64,000 nucleotides of DNA from Variovorax sp. J2L1-78. GTDB taxonomy: Bacteria; Pseudomonadota; Gammaproteobacteria; Burkholderiales; Burkholderiaceae_C. The translations under genes and the position numbers were made by a program. Under the pieces are notes generated by a model. It worked only from the letters and a program-made list of their open reading frames with translations, searched no databases and had not been told where the DNA came from. The DNA lies in assembly GCF_030317205.1 (NCBI RefSeq), contig NZ_JASZYB010000006.1, positions 1 through 64,000 on the forward strand, in the 5' to 3' direction. Positions 52,004-61,234 of the stretch are shown here, piece by piece (position 1 is the first letter of the stretch; every line of letters starts with the position of its first letter).

Positions 52004-53328
52004 GGGGTGCGAGTGTGCCGGGTCGCATGGTCGAGTGCGCGCTGCCAGGCGGCACGCAGCACGATCTGTGGCCGTGCACGGCGTACCTGCGCTTCGGCAT
52101 CGCCCACGCTGACCGAATGCCCGTGCAGGCGCAGCCAGGCGATGGTGGCTGCCGCGCTGCGCGAGAAGCCGAGCGCGCAGCACACCCACACGGTATGCCC
52201 GGTGCGGCGTTGCGCATCGATGACGCTGGCGGCGCGTTGCAGGCGGTGCGGCGGCGGAACGACCAGGTCGAGCATCGGCACGCAGCGTGCGCCGTCGACG
52301 CGCGGCAGCTGCAGCTCGGCGCACAGGCTCACCAGCCGCGGGCGGCCGGCCGCCACCCATTCGTCCCGCGTCGGGATGCGGCCGAGCCGCAGCCCTGGCG
52401 CCACCTCGACCGAGGGCGGCAGGCGCCGCGTCCAGGCCCAGGCGTTGATCGCCGCGCCGAGCCGGTAGGGCGCGAACAGCCATCCCGCTGCCCAGCGCAT
52501 GCGGCCGCGGTTGTCCATCTGGAAGCCGCGCGCGCCGAGGGCCGCGTAGTTCAGCCCGACCAAGGCGAGCGAGGCGGCCGGCCAGCAGAGCCACAGGCCG
52601 AACCCGCCGATGGCCAGCGCGGCACCGAGAAAGATCAGCGCGCCGACGCCATAGAAACTTGCCAGCTTCCAGCGCTGCGGATCACGCGTGACCCGCCAGC
52701 TCTGCCGGATCGACGCCACCCGTTCCAGCGGCCACAGCCACACACAGACCAGGCCGAGCAGCGCACCGGTCGGGATGTCGATGACGTGGTGCTGCCAGGT
52801 CGTCAGCACCGACGCGCAGATCGCGAAAGCCCACACGTGCAGTACCAACCGCGCCCACAGCGGGCGGATGAACTGGCGGTACCAGTCCCACAGGATCACG
52901 GCCAGTGCGATGTGCAGCGACGGTGCCTGGTTGAAGGGCTGGTCGAAGCCGCGCAGTGCATCGAACAGAAAGGCCGGCGCGCCGCTGACCGGCGGCTGCC
53001 CGAAGCTGAAGCGCAGCGGCCACGCCACGAAGCAGCTCACCGCGATGACGGTGGCGGTGACCAGCCGCAGCGCGTGCCGGTCCATCGTGTGCCGGTCGCG
53101 GGCGAGGAACAGCGACAGTGCGTAGAAGACGTTGATGGTCCAGTACGGGAAGATGGTCCAGGGCCAGAAGGGAATGCCACGCTCCCAGTCGAAGGCCAGC
53201 GTGGGCACCCCGGCGCGCGTCGCGGCCCACCAGTTCGCGAAGCCGTAGGTCGCATAGAACAGCGGCCCGAGCAGCACGAGCCAGGCGATGGCTCGCCGCC
53301 AGGGTCGCTGCGCGAACCATGCCTTCAT
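52000..53328 (-). CDS. PAP2 phosphatase fused to a dual-specificity/tyrosine phosphatase (YnbD-like)
   Basis: A 442-residue membrane protein. Residues about 1-215 form a PAP2-like region with five or six membrane segments; QAPSLHIALAVILWDWY and WQHHVIDIPTGALLG carry the motif 2 and 3 histidines of lipid phosphatases. After two further segments, residues 320-442 hold a cysteine phosphatase domain with the C-x5-R loop at C384-R390 (CALGFSRSAA). The size and domain order match E. coli YnbD. It could dephosphorylate a phosphatidyl-alcohol phosphate such as a PGP-type intermediate; the substrate is unknown. It starts one base before the stop codon of the hydrolase-methyltransferase gene. Confidence 0.85.
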   Translation of the reverse strand: MKAWFAQRPWRRAIAWLVLLGPLFYATYGFANWWAATRAGVPTLAFDWERGIPFWPWTIFPYWTINVFYALSLFLARDRHTMDRHALRLVTATVIAVSCFVAWPLRFSFGQPPVSGAPAFLFDALRGFDQPFNQAPSLHIALAVILWDWYRQFIRPLWARLVLHVWAFAICASVLTTWQHHVIDIPTGALLGLVCVWLWPLERVASIRQSWRVTRDPQRWKLASFYGVGALIFLGAALAIGGFGLWLCWPAASLALVGLNYAALGARGFQMDNRGRMRWAAGWLFAPYRLGAAINAWAWTRRLPPSVEVAPGLRLGRIPTRDEWVAAGRPRLVSLCAELQLPRVDGARCVPMLDLVVPPPHRLQRAASVIDAQRRTGHTVWVCCALGFSRSAAATIAWLRLHGHSVSVGDAEAQVRRARPQIVLRAAWQRALDHATRHTRTP

Positions 53329-53329
53329 G

Positions 53330-55090
53330 TCACTGCACGGTACGGATCGCCAGGGACACGGTGAAGATGCCCCATTCGTCGACGCGCTGGGCGATCTTGC
53401 GGAAGCCGGCTTCTTCCACCAGCTGGTCCATCTCGGCCTGCGTGCGGCGGCGCATCACCCAGGCTTCGCCCTGGCGGTGGCTGGTCAGCGCACGGGCGAT
53501 CATCTCCAGCTGCGGGTGCCACGGCTGGCCGGTGTAGACCAGGTAGCCGCGGTCTTCCACCGCGTCGCCGACGCCGGCCAGCGAGCGGCGCACCATCTCG
53601 TTGTCGGGGAACAGCTCGTACAAGCCCGAGACCACCGCCAGCGTCGGCCGCGGCGTGACGGTCGCGAGGCTAAGGCGGTCGAAGGCGTCGGCCTGCACGA
53701 ACTTGGCGACGTCCTGCAGTTCCTTCTCGGCGATGAGTCGGGTGCCGTCGCGCACGTTGATGTCGCTGTAATCGCGCAGCAGGATCGAGCTGGCCTTCAC
53801 CGGGCTCGCCTGCACCGCATCGAGCACGTAGCGGCCATGGCCGGCGGCGATGTCCATCACGCGCACCTCGCGGTGCTGTTCGGCCAGCCGTTCCATCGCC
53901 TCGCGGATGAGTTCCTCGACATGGATCTTGCGCTGGCGGATGCCGCGCCAGCCGATGGAGTTCAGGTAGGTCTTGTCGATCGAGCGGCCCAGCGCGCCCT
54001 TGCCGTCCGGCGCGTTGCGGTAGACGTAGTCGAGCGTGCTGCCCGAATCGAAGCCGGTGTCGTGCCCCAGCTTCACGCCGCGCGAGAGCAGGCCGCCGAA
54101 GCGCAGACTGGCGCGCGTGATGGCCCAGTAGGCGCCGCGTGGCGACCAGGGCGAGAGCGGCGCGGCGAGCGCGCGCGATTCGTCGGCCGTCGCGCCTTGC
54201 AGGTGCGCCTCGCGCAGGTCGACCGGCGGCGTCGGCGCGTCGAAGCGTTGCAGGATGAACTCGCGGATCGACGCCACCACGGGCACGCGGTCGCGCTCGC
54301 CCAGCGTGTCGTGGAAGAAGCCGGGCAGCACCGTCTTGGTCTTGATCGCGCTGCCGAGCTTGTCGAAGAAGGCGTGCTGCGGCTTGTGGTGCACCACCCA
54401 GTCGGCGCCCGAGATCAGCAGCTGCACCGGCAGCGTGATCGCGTTGGCGTCGGCCACCACCCGGTCGGCCGCCGTGTACAGGTCGAGCAGGATGTTGACC
54501 GCGATCGGCCGCGAGATGAGCGGATCGCGCTCGTAGCTGGCGATGCGTTCCGGGTCGTGCGTGAGGAACTTCGGCTTGACGTAGCTGTTGACGAAGAACA
54601 GCCCGCGCAGCTTGTGCATCAGCCCCAGGCCGGCACGCGCGAAGGGCACGTAGAGCTTGACCTTGAAGGCGGGCGATGCGAGCGTCAGGCCGCGCACCTT
54701 GGGCGCGTAGTCGTGCGCCCAGGTCGAGATCAGCACCGCACCGACGCTCTGTGCGATGACGTACTGGTCCCGCTCCCGCACGCCGTGCGCGCTGCCGATG
54801 TGGTCGACGAAGGTCTGCACGTCGCGCACCGAGGTCGCGAAGCTGGGGCTGTGGCCGCGCGGGCCGGGCGACTGGCCGTGGCCGCGGGCGTCCCAGGCGA
54901 AGAAGTCGAAGTCGGGCAGGTCGAGTTCGTCGACCAGGTGCGCCATGCGCGCGCCGTGCTCGTGGCCGCGGTGGAACAGCAGGATGGCGCCGCGCCGTGC
55001 GGTGCCGGTGGCCGGCCAGTGCCGGTAGAACAGCGAGACGCCGTCGTGCGTGGTGAAGTGGTGCTCGTGCGGAACGCGAGGCTGGGTCAT
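53330..55090 (-). CDS. Bifunctional alpha/beta hydrolase and SAM-dependent methyltransferase (YnbC-like)
   Basis: A 586-residue fusion. Residues about 1-300 are a serine hydrolase of the monoacylglycerol-lipase type (FHRGHEHGARMAHLVDEL, AWDARGHGQSPG, nucleophile in IAQSVGAVL). Residues about 350-586 are a class I methyltransferase with VMDIAAGHGRYVLDAV as the SAM-binding loop. E. coli YnbC has the same fusion and almost the same length (about 585). The enzyme could deacylate or remodel a phospholipid and methylate its head group; neither activity is proven for the family. Confidence 0.88.
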   Translation of the reverse strand: MTQPRVPHEHHFTTHDGVSLFYRHWPATGTARRGAILLFHRGHEHGARMAHLVDELDLPDFDFFAWDARGHGQSPGPRGHSPSFATSVRDVQTFVDHIGSAHGVRERDQYVIAQSVGAVLISTWAHDYAPKVRGLTLASPAFKVKLYVPFARAGLGLMHKLRGLFFVNSYVKPKFLTHDPERIASYERDPLISRPIAVNILLDLYTAADRVVADANAITLPVQLLISGADWVVHHKPQHAFFDKLGSAIKTKTVLPGFFHDTLGERDRVPVVASIREFILQRFDAPTPPVDLREAHLQGATADESRALAAPLSPWSPRGAYWAITRASLRFGGLLSRGVKLGHDTGFDSGSTLDYVYRNAPDGKGALGRSIDKTYLNSIGWRGIRQRKIHVEELIREAMERLAEQHREVRVMDIAAGHGRYVLDAVQASPVKASSILLRDYSDINVRDGTRLIAEKELQDVAKFVQADAFDRLSLATVTPRPTLAVVSGLYELFPDNEMVRRSLAGVGDAVEDRGYLVYTGQPWHPQLEMIARALTSHRQGEAWVMRRRTQAEMDQLVEEAGFRKIAQRVDEWGIFTVSLAIRTVQ

Positions 55091-55100
55091 GGGGTTCGAT

Positions 55101-55718
55101 TCAGAGAGTGGGGCGCGTGCCGGCTTCGGCCAGCGCGCGCCGGATGCGGTTGACGATGGTCCAGGCGACGAGCGCGGCGAGCAGCGGCATCAGCCAGCCT
55201 GCCCAGCCGGGCAGCGGCCAGCCCAGCGCTACATAGAGCCCGAGGGCCCCGAAGACGAAGGCGCGGTCGCTCTTGCCCATCGGGCCGTCGTAGCGGCGCG
55301 ATGCGCCGACCGTCGGGCCGAGTGCACCGGTGAATTCGCTGAGGCCGGCCAGCACGATCACGGTGCCGACCCAGAAGGGATGGAAGGGCGCGACGAGCGC
55401 GAAGGGCAGGTAGAGCGCCGCGTCGGAGAGCACGTCGGTCAGCTCGTTGAGGAAGGCGCCCAGGGCGCTCTGCTGGCCATGTTCGCGCGCCAGCATGCCG
55501 TCGATGGCGTTGAAGGCCATGCGCAGGAACATCCAGAGCGGGATCAGGGCGAAGAAGCCGGCCCGTGGCGCGGCGAAGAAGAGCCACAGCCCGAGCGCCA
55601 CCGAGATCGCGCAGGCGGCCAGCGTCACCTGGTTGGCGGTCACGCCCGCGGCGTGCAGTCGCACCACGAGCGGCCGCAGCAGCGCCTGGAAGCGAGGCTT
55701 CAGTTCATAGATGGACAC
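55101..55718 (-). CDS. CDP-alcohol phosphatidyltransferase family protein (YnbA-like)
   Basis: A 205-residue integral membrane enzyme that would move a phosphatidyl group from CDP-diacylglycerol to an alcohol. The motif DGMLAR-x8-G-x3-N-x3-D deviates from the consensus DG-x2-AR-x8-G-x3-D-x3-D: the third Asp is Asn (GAFLNELTD). The GTG at 55718 is chosen because an AAGGAGGGAG ribosome-binding region precedes it; the frame extends to 55799 but that part resembles non-coding sequence. It is the first gene of the minus-strand lipid operon. Its alcohol substrate is unknown. Confidence 0.87.
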   Translation of the reverse strand: MSIYELKPRFQALLRPLVVRLHAAGVTANQVTLAACAISVALGLWLFFAAPRAGFFALIPLWMFLRMAFNAIDGMLAREHGQQSALGAFLNELTDVLSDAALYLPFALVAPFHPFWVGTVIVLAGLSEFTGALGPTVGASRRYDGPMGKSDRAFVFGALGLYVALGWPLPGWAGWLMPLLAALVAWTIVNRIRRALAEAGTRPTL

Positions 55719-55835
55719 GTGGACGGCTCCCTCCTTGGGAGGGGCATTCTGCCCGAGGGTGTCGTGGCTGGCCGCCGCAGACCACCCCGCTGCGGCCATC
55801 CGGCCGACTAAACTGTTCCTTCAGCCTAGCCTGCC

Positions 55836-56891
<1,056 letters not shown>

Positions 56892-56901
56892 AAGCACCGC
56901 C

Positions 56902-57909
56902 ATGCACACCCATGACCTGCGCCCCTGGCAGCACCACCACCGCTTCGACACCGAAAGCCACGGCGCCGAGCGCAGCACGCGCCTGGTGATGTGGATAACC
57001 GCCGCCACGATGGTGCTGGAGATCGGTGCCGGCTGGTGGTTCAACTCGATGGCACTGTTGGCCGACGGCTGGCACATGAGCTCGCATGCCTTCGCCATCG
57101 GCCTGAGCGCCTTCGCCTATGCGGCGGTGCGGCGCTACGCGGCCGACCCGCGCTTCGCCTTCGGCACCTGGAAGATCGAGGTGCTGGCCGGCTTCGCCAG
57201 CGCGCTCTTCCTGCTGGGCATCGCGGCGCTGATGGTGGTCGGCTCGCTGGAGCGACTGTGGTCGCCCGAGCCGATCCACTACCGCGAGGCGATCGTGGTG
57301 GCCGTCATCGGGCTGCTGGTGAACCTCGTCTGCGCCCGGCTGCTGGGCGGTGCGCACCACGGGCACGACCATGGCCATGAACACGCGCATGGGCACAGCC
57401 ATGACCACGGCCACGCGCACGGCGAAGACCTCAACCTGAAGTCGGCCTACCTTCACGTCATCGCCGACGCCGCCACCTCGGTGCTCGCCATCGCGGCGCT
57501 GGTCGGCGGCTGGCTGATGGGCTGGCGCTGGCTCGACCCGCTGATGGGCATCGTCGGCGCCGTGCTGGTGGCGATCTGGGCCAAGGGCCTGCTGCTGCAG
57601 ACCGGCCGCGTGCTGCTCGACCGCGAGATGGACCACCCGGTGGTCGACGAGATCCGCGAAGGCGTCGAGCACGGCCTGGCGGATTCGCACACCCGCGTGG
57701 CCGACCTGCATGTCTGGCGCGTCGGCCGCAACGCCTATTCGTGCGCGCTGACCGTGGTGACCCACTCGCCCACGCTCGACGCCGAGGCGGTGCGCGCGAC
57801 CTTCTCGATGCACGAGGAGATCGTGCATTCGACCGTCGAGATCCAGCGCTGTGCCGGCGACGAGTCGACACTTGCTTTCGGCGCGCGCGGTGCCATCTCC
57901 TGGGCATGA
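56902..57909 (+). CDS. dmeF: CDF family Co(II)/Ni(II) efflux transporter
   Basis: A 335-residue cation diffusion facilitator. The N-terminal HTHDLRPWQHHHRF pattern and a His-rich cytoplasmic loop (HHGHDHGHEHAHGHSHDHGH, about residues 152-175) are typical of DmeF, which exports cobalt and nickel. Membrane-site ligands appear in LLADGWHMSSHAF and YLHVIADAATS. The ATG at 56902 is 10 bases after the ruvB stop, so it may be carried on the ruvB transcript. There is no DmeR-type regulator nearby. Confidence 0.9.
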   Translation: MHTHDLRPWQHHHRFDTESHGAERSTRLVMWITAATMVLEIGAGWWFNSMALLADGWHMSSHAFAIGLSAFAYAAVRRYAADPRFAFGTWKIEVLAGFASALFLLGIAALMVVGSLERLWSPEPIHYREAIVVAVIGLLVNLVCARLLGGAHHGHDHGHEHAHGHSHDHGHAHGEDLNLKSAYLHVIADAATSVLAIAALVGGWLMGWRWLDPLMGIVGAVLVAIWAKGLLLQTGRVLLDREMDHPVVDEIREGVEHGLADSHTRVADLHVWRVGRNAYSCALTVVTHSPTLDAEAVRATFSMHEEIVHSTVEIQRCAGDESTLAFGARGAISWA

Positions 57910-57985
57910 AGGCCGTGGCCAGTGGTGAGCGGGCCTCGCTTCTGGCACTATCCGGCCATTGCCGCCCTCATCGAACGGAACCGTC

Positions 57986-58174
57986 ATGAAAGCGCTTCAA
58001 AGCCCCCTCGCGAAGAAAGTCCTGGCCGACAACCAGGCGCGCATGCAGCTGCGGCAGGTCGTGTCGCTGGCGAGCCGGCGGGGCGAGCCCGACGCGAGCG
58101 AGCAGACCATCCTGCTGCGCGAGGGCGCCACGGTGCGCCGCCTGACCGCCGTGGTCGTCCCCAAGGCGGCCTGA
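57986..58174 (+). CDS. Small protein of unknown function
   Basis: A 62-residue basic protein (MKALQSPLAKKVLADNQARM at the N-terminus) with a C-terminal beta-like stretch (TILLREGATVRRLTAVVVPK). There is no signal peptide or membrane segment. GGAACC lies before the ATG. It is followed 18 bases later by a membrane protein gene. I do not recognise it; it could be a cytoplasmic partner of that protein or a non-coding frame. Confidence 0.45.
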   Translation: MKALQSPLAKKVLADNQARMQLRQVVSLASRRGEPDASEQTILLREGATVRRLTAVVVPKAA

Positions 58175-58192
58175 CGCCGCCCGCGGACCGCG

Positions 58193-58969
58193 ATGAACGT
58201 CGCGCTGCCGGCGCTGGTCATCTTCCTGCTCGTCCTCCCCGGTTTCGTCTTTCGCAGCCGCTTCAAGCGCGCCGAACGCACCGCGCTCGACTACGCGCCC
58301 TTCGGCCGGGTCGTCGCCGAAGCCGTGCTCTGGGCCTGCCTGCTGCACGGGCTGTGGCTCTTCGGCGCGTGGCTCGTCCTGGGTGAAACCCTTCGCTTCG
58401 ATCTGCTGCTCGGCCTGCTCTCGTCGAGCCCGGCCACGCAGACCGCGGCGGTGGCCAGCGTCGGCGCGCTGGCCGGGCCGGTGGCGCGTTACTTCGGCAC
58501 GCTGCTGGCCGCGAGCGTCGTGGCGCCCACGTTGCTGCGCTCGCTGATCACCTGGCGCCGGCTCGATCGCCTGGGCCACTGGCTGGCGCCGGTGGCACGC
58601 TTCCACGACGCGCCCTGGTACTACCTGCTCACCGGTGCCGACTTCGAGCGCGCCGAGCTGCCCGACCTGATCAAGGTGGCGGCCGTGGTCGATGTCGCCG
58701 GCCAGCCCGTGGTCTACCAGGGCTTTCTCGAAGATTTCTATTTCACGCCCGACGGTTCGCTCGACCGGCTGGTGCTGCAGGGCGTCGGCCGCCGCCCGCT
58801 CAGCGGCGACAAGGCGCTCGACGCCGCGCCGGGCGACCCGGCCGCCGAAGAGCGCTTCTACCCGGTCGAGGGCGACTACTTCGTGCTGCGCTATGCCGAG
58901 GCGATCACGCTGAACATCCAGTACCTGCGGCTGGAAGAAGAGACCGACCCGGCCGCGCCGGCCGCCTGA
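58193..58969 (+). CDS. Membrane protein of unknown function (possibly DUF6338-like)
   Basis: A 258-residue protein with three N-terminal hydrophobic segments (ALPALVIFLLVLPGFVF, VLWACLLHGLWLFGAWLVLG, FGTLLAASVVAPTLL) and a soluble C-terminal half of beta character (VVYQGFLEDFYFTPDGSLDRLVLQG). The overall layout recalls the DUF6338 family, but I cannot confirm it. It is preceded by the 62-residue ORF and followed after 94 bases by the phosphoesterase gene. No catalytic motif is recognisable. Confidence 0.65.
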   Translation: MNVALPALVIFLLVLPGFVFRSRFKRAERTALDYAPFGRVVAEAVLWACLLHGLWLFGAWLVLGETLRFDLLLGLLSSSPATQTAAVASVGALAGPVARYFGTLLAASVVAPTLLRSLITWRRLDRLGHWLAPVARFHDAPWYYLLTGADFERAELPDLIKVAAVVDVAGQPVVYQGFLEDFYFTPDGSLDRLVLQGVGRRPLSGDKALDAAPGDPAAEERFYPVEGDYFVLRYAEAITLNIQYLRLEEETDPAAPAA

Positions 58970-58999
58970 CCGGCGCACCGGCCGGGTGGCGTGCGCGCC

Positions 59000-59017
59000 A
59001 CGTCACCGAAGCGTCAC
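59000..59017 (+). promoter_or_regulatory. Weak Pho-box-like direct repeat
   Basis: ACGTCAC-CGAA-GCGTCAC has the 7-4-7 spacing of a PhoB box, and each half matches CTGTCAY at five of seven positions. It lies 46 bases before the phosphoesterase start. A perfect half-site CTGTCAC occurs at 59112-59118 inside the gene. No good -10 hexamer is placed correctly, so this is a suggestion only. Confidence 0.25.
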
Positions 59018-59063
59018 GCCTTCGCCACGGTGCCGACACGCGCGTCGATGACGCTACCCTCCC

Positions 59064-59942
59064 ATGCAACGCGACGACGCCTTTCTTCGCGCATGGCGCG
59101 ACACCACGGCCCTGTCACATGACACGGCTGACGATGACGTGACGCGTCCACCGCTGCGCTACCGCACGCTGTGGATCTCGGACCTGCACCTGGGCACGCC
59201 CGGCTGCCAGGCCACCGCGCTGCTCGACTTCCTCAAGCACACCGAGTGCGAGACGCTCTTCCTGGTCGGCGACATCATCGACGGCTGGCAGCTGCGGCGG
59301 CAGTGGTACTGGCCGCAGGCGCACAACGACGTGATCCAGAAGCTGCTGCGCAAGGCGCGCAAGGGCACGCGTGTGATCTTCGTGCCGGGCAACCACGACG
59401 AGTTCGCCCGCAAGTACGTCAACCACGACTTCGGCGGCATCGAGGTGGTGGAAGACTGGGTGCACGAGACGGCCGACGGTCGCAAGCTCTGGGTGATGCA
59501 CGGCGACCTGTTCGACGGCGTTATCCAGTGCGCCAAGTGGCTGGCCCATGTGGGCGATTCGCTCTACGAATTCACGCTGCGGCTCAATCGCCACCTCAAC
59601 TCGCTGCGCGCCCGCATGGGCCTGCCGTACTGGTCGCTGTCGCAGTACCTCAAGCTCAAGGTCAAGCGCGCCGTCAGCTATGTCGGCGACTTCGAGACCG
59701 CCGTGGCGCGCGAGGCGCGCAAGCGCGGCGTGCAGGGCGTGGTGTGCGGCCACATCCACCACGCCGAGATGCGCGACATCGACGGCATCCTGTACTGCAA
59801 CGACGGCGACTGGGTCGAAAGCCTCACGGCGCTGGGCGAGAGCGCCGACGGCACGCTCGAGATCATCCGCTGGGCCGAGCACATGCCCGTGGCCACACGC
59901 GTGCGACGCGGCGGCGCCCGCAAGCGTGCGGTGCCCGCATGA
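59064..59942 (+). CDS. Metallophosphoesterase, PlcP/LpxH-like (UDP-2,3-diacylglucosamine diphosphatase family)
   Basis: A 292-residue calcineurin-like enzyme of COG2908 type. The dinuclear metal site is complete: SDLHLG, GDIIDGW, GNHDE, MHGDLF and GHIHHAE. The segments QRQWYWPQAHNDVIQKLLRKARKGT (read as RRQWYWPQ at about residue 85) and LPYWSLSQYLKLKVKRAV are typical of the PlcP subgroup, which cleaves phospholipid head groups in phosphate-starved bacteria, rather than of LpxH proper (about 240 residues). The stop overlaps the glycosyltransferase start (ATGA). Start uncertain: an in-frame GTG at 59139 is the alternative. This pairing suggests conversion of phospholipid to diacylglycerol and then to glycolipid. 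Confidence 0.83.
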   Translation: MQRDDAFLRAWRDTTALSHDTADDDVTRPPLRYRTLWISDLHLGTPGCQATALLDFLKHTECETLFLVGDIIDGWQLRRQWYWPQAHNDVIQKLLRKARKGTRVIFVPGNHDEFARKYVNHDFGGIEVVEDWVHETADGRKLWVMHGDLFDGVIQCAKWLAHVGDSLYEFTLRLNRHLNSLRARMGLPYWSLSQYLKLKVKRAVSYVGDFETAVAREARKRGVQGVVCGHIHHAEMRDIDGILYCNDGDWVESLTALGESADGTLEIIRWAEHMPVATRVRRGGARKRAVPA

Positions 59943-61138
59943 GCGATCGGCAACGCACGGTCGACCTCGTCTACTTCGACGCCGGCGGCGGCCACCGCGC
60001 ATCGGCCATCGCGCTCAAGGCCGCCATCGCGCGCGCCGGCCTGCCGTGGACGGTGCGCCTGGTCAACCTGCGCGAAGTGCTCGACCCCGCGCAGCGCTTT
60101 CGCCGCATGACGGGCATGGAGCCCGAGGACTACTACAACAAGCGCATCGCCCGCGGCTGGACGGTCGGCTTGGCGCAGGAACTGAAGCTGCTGCAGGCCA
60201 TGATCCGCTGGTGGCACGGGCCCACCGTGCGCCTGCTGCAGCAGCACTGGCTGGCGACCGAGCCCGAGCTCGTCGTCTCGATGATTCCGAACTTCAACCG
60301 CGGCTTGCGCGAGTCATTGGCCAGCGCGCTGCCCGGCGTGCCCTTCGTCACCGTGCTGACCGACCTGGCCGACCACCCGCCGCGCTTCTGGATCGAGAAG
60401 GGCATCGACCAGCATGTCGTCTGCGGCTCGGCCCACGCGGTGCAGCAGGCGCGCGACGCCGGCCTGCCCGCCACGCACATCCACGCCAGCTCCGGCATGC
60501 TGCTGCGCGACGACTTCTACGCGCCGCCCCCGGGCGATCGCGCCGCCGAACGCCGCCGCCTGGGCCTCGACCCGCATCGGCCGACCGGCATCGTGCTGTT
60601 CGGCGGGCAGGGCTCCAAGGCCATGCTCGGCATCGCCAAACGCCTGCCCGACACGCAACTCATCCTGGCCTGTGGCCACAACACCGCCCTGGCCGACGCG
60701 CTGCGCGCCTTGCCCGCACGCGCGCCACGGCTGGTGCTGGGCTTCACGCCCGACGTCGCGCGGACCATGCACCTGGCCGACTTCTTCATCGGCAAGCCCG
60801 GCCCCGGCAGCCTGAGCGAAGCGGTGCAGATGCACCTGCCCGTGATCGTGGTGCGCAACCGCTGGACGCTGCCGCAGGAGCGCTACAACGCGCAGTGGGT
60901 GCAGGAGAACGGCGTGGGGCGGGTGCTGACTAGCTTCGCGAAGGTCGACCGCGCGGTGGCGGAACTCGTGCGGGACTTGCCGCGCTACCGGGCGGCGACG
61001 CAGCGGATGCACAACCGGGCGGTGTTCGAGTTGCCGGGAATTCTGCGACATGTCCTTGAGCAGACCGAGGCTCTCGACGCACAGGGCATGCTCGTCTGCC
61101 ACCAGTTACTTCCAGATTCGGCTGGTGTTTCTTTGTAA
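59939..61138 (+). CDS. MGDG-synthase/MurG-like glycosyltransferase (GT28 type)
   Basis: A 399-residue GT-B fold transferase. The N-terminal acceptor-side motif LVYFDAGGGHRASAIALK matches diacylglycerol glucosyl/galactosyltransferases, and the C-terminal nucleotide-sugar side has FGGQGSKAML and KPGPGSLSEAVQMHLP, the donor-binding loop of GT28. Such enzymes transfer a sugar from a UDP-sugar to diacylglycerol at the inner membrane. It is co-translated with the PlcP/LpxH-like phosphoesterase. Acceptor and sugar are not determined by sequence. Confidence 0.87.
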   Translation: MSDRQRTVDLVYFDAGGGHRASAIALKAAIARAGLPWTVRLVNLREVLDPAQRFRRMTGMEPEDYYNKRIARGWTVGLAQELKLLQAMIRWWHGPTVRLLQQHWLATEPELVVSMIPNFNRGLRESLASALPGVPFVTVLTDLADHPPRFWIEKGIDQHVVCGSAHAVQQARDAGLPATHIHASSGMLLRDDFYAPPPGDRAAERRRLGLDPHRPTGIVLFGGQGSKAMLGIAKRLPDTQLILACGHNTALADALRALPARAPRLVLGFTPDVARTMHLADFFIGKPGPGSLSEAVQMHLPVIVVRNRWTLPQERYNAQWVQENGVGRVLTSFAKVDRAVAELVRDLPRYRAATQRMHNRAVFELPGILRHVLEQTEALDAQGMLVCHQLLPDSAGVSL

Positions 61139-61234
61139 GTACGAAAAAAGACTTCCTAATACGCTTTTGTGTGTCATTTGCCGAGTCTGCATGCCGCATC
61201 GGTTTGCATTGATCTGCGCATTGCTTCTCGAAAA

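Noticed and set aside
57361..57425. A short repetitive CAT/CAC-rich tract resembling a tandem repeat
   Set aside because: It encodes the His-rich metal loop of the DmeF-type transporter and is explained by the protein.
59112..59129. A second Pho-box starting with a perfect CTGTCAC
   Set aside because: Only the first half-site matches; the second half 11 bases on does not, and the site lies within the coding region.
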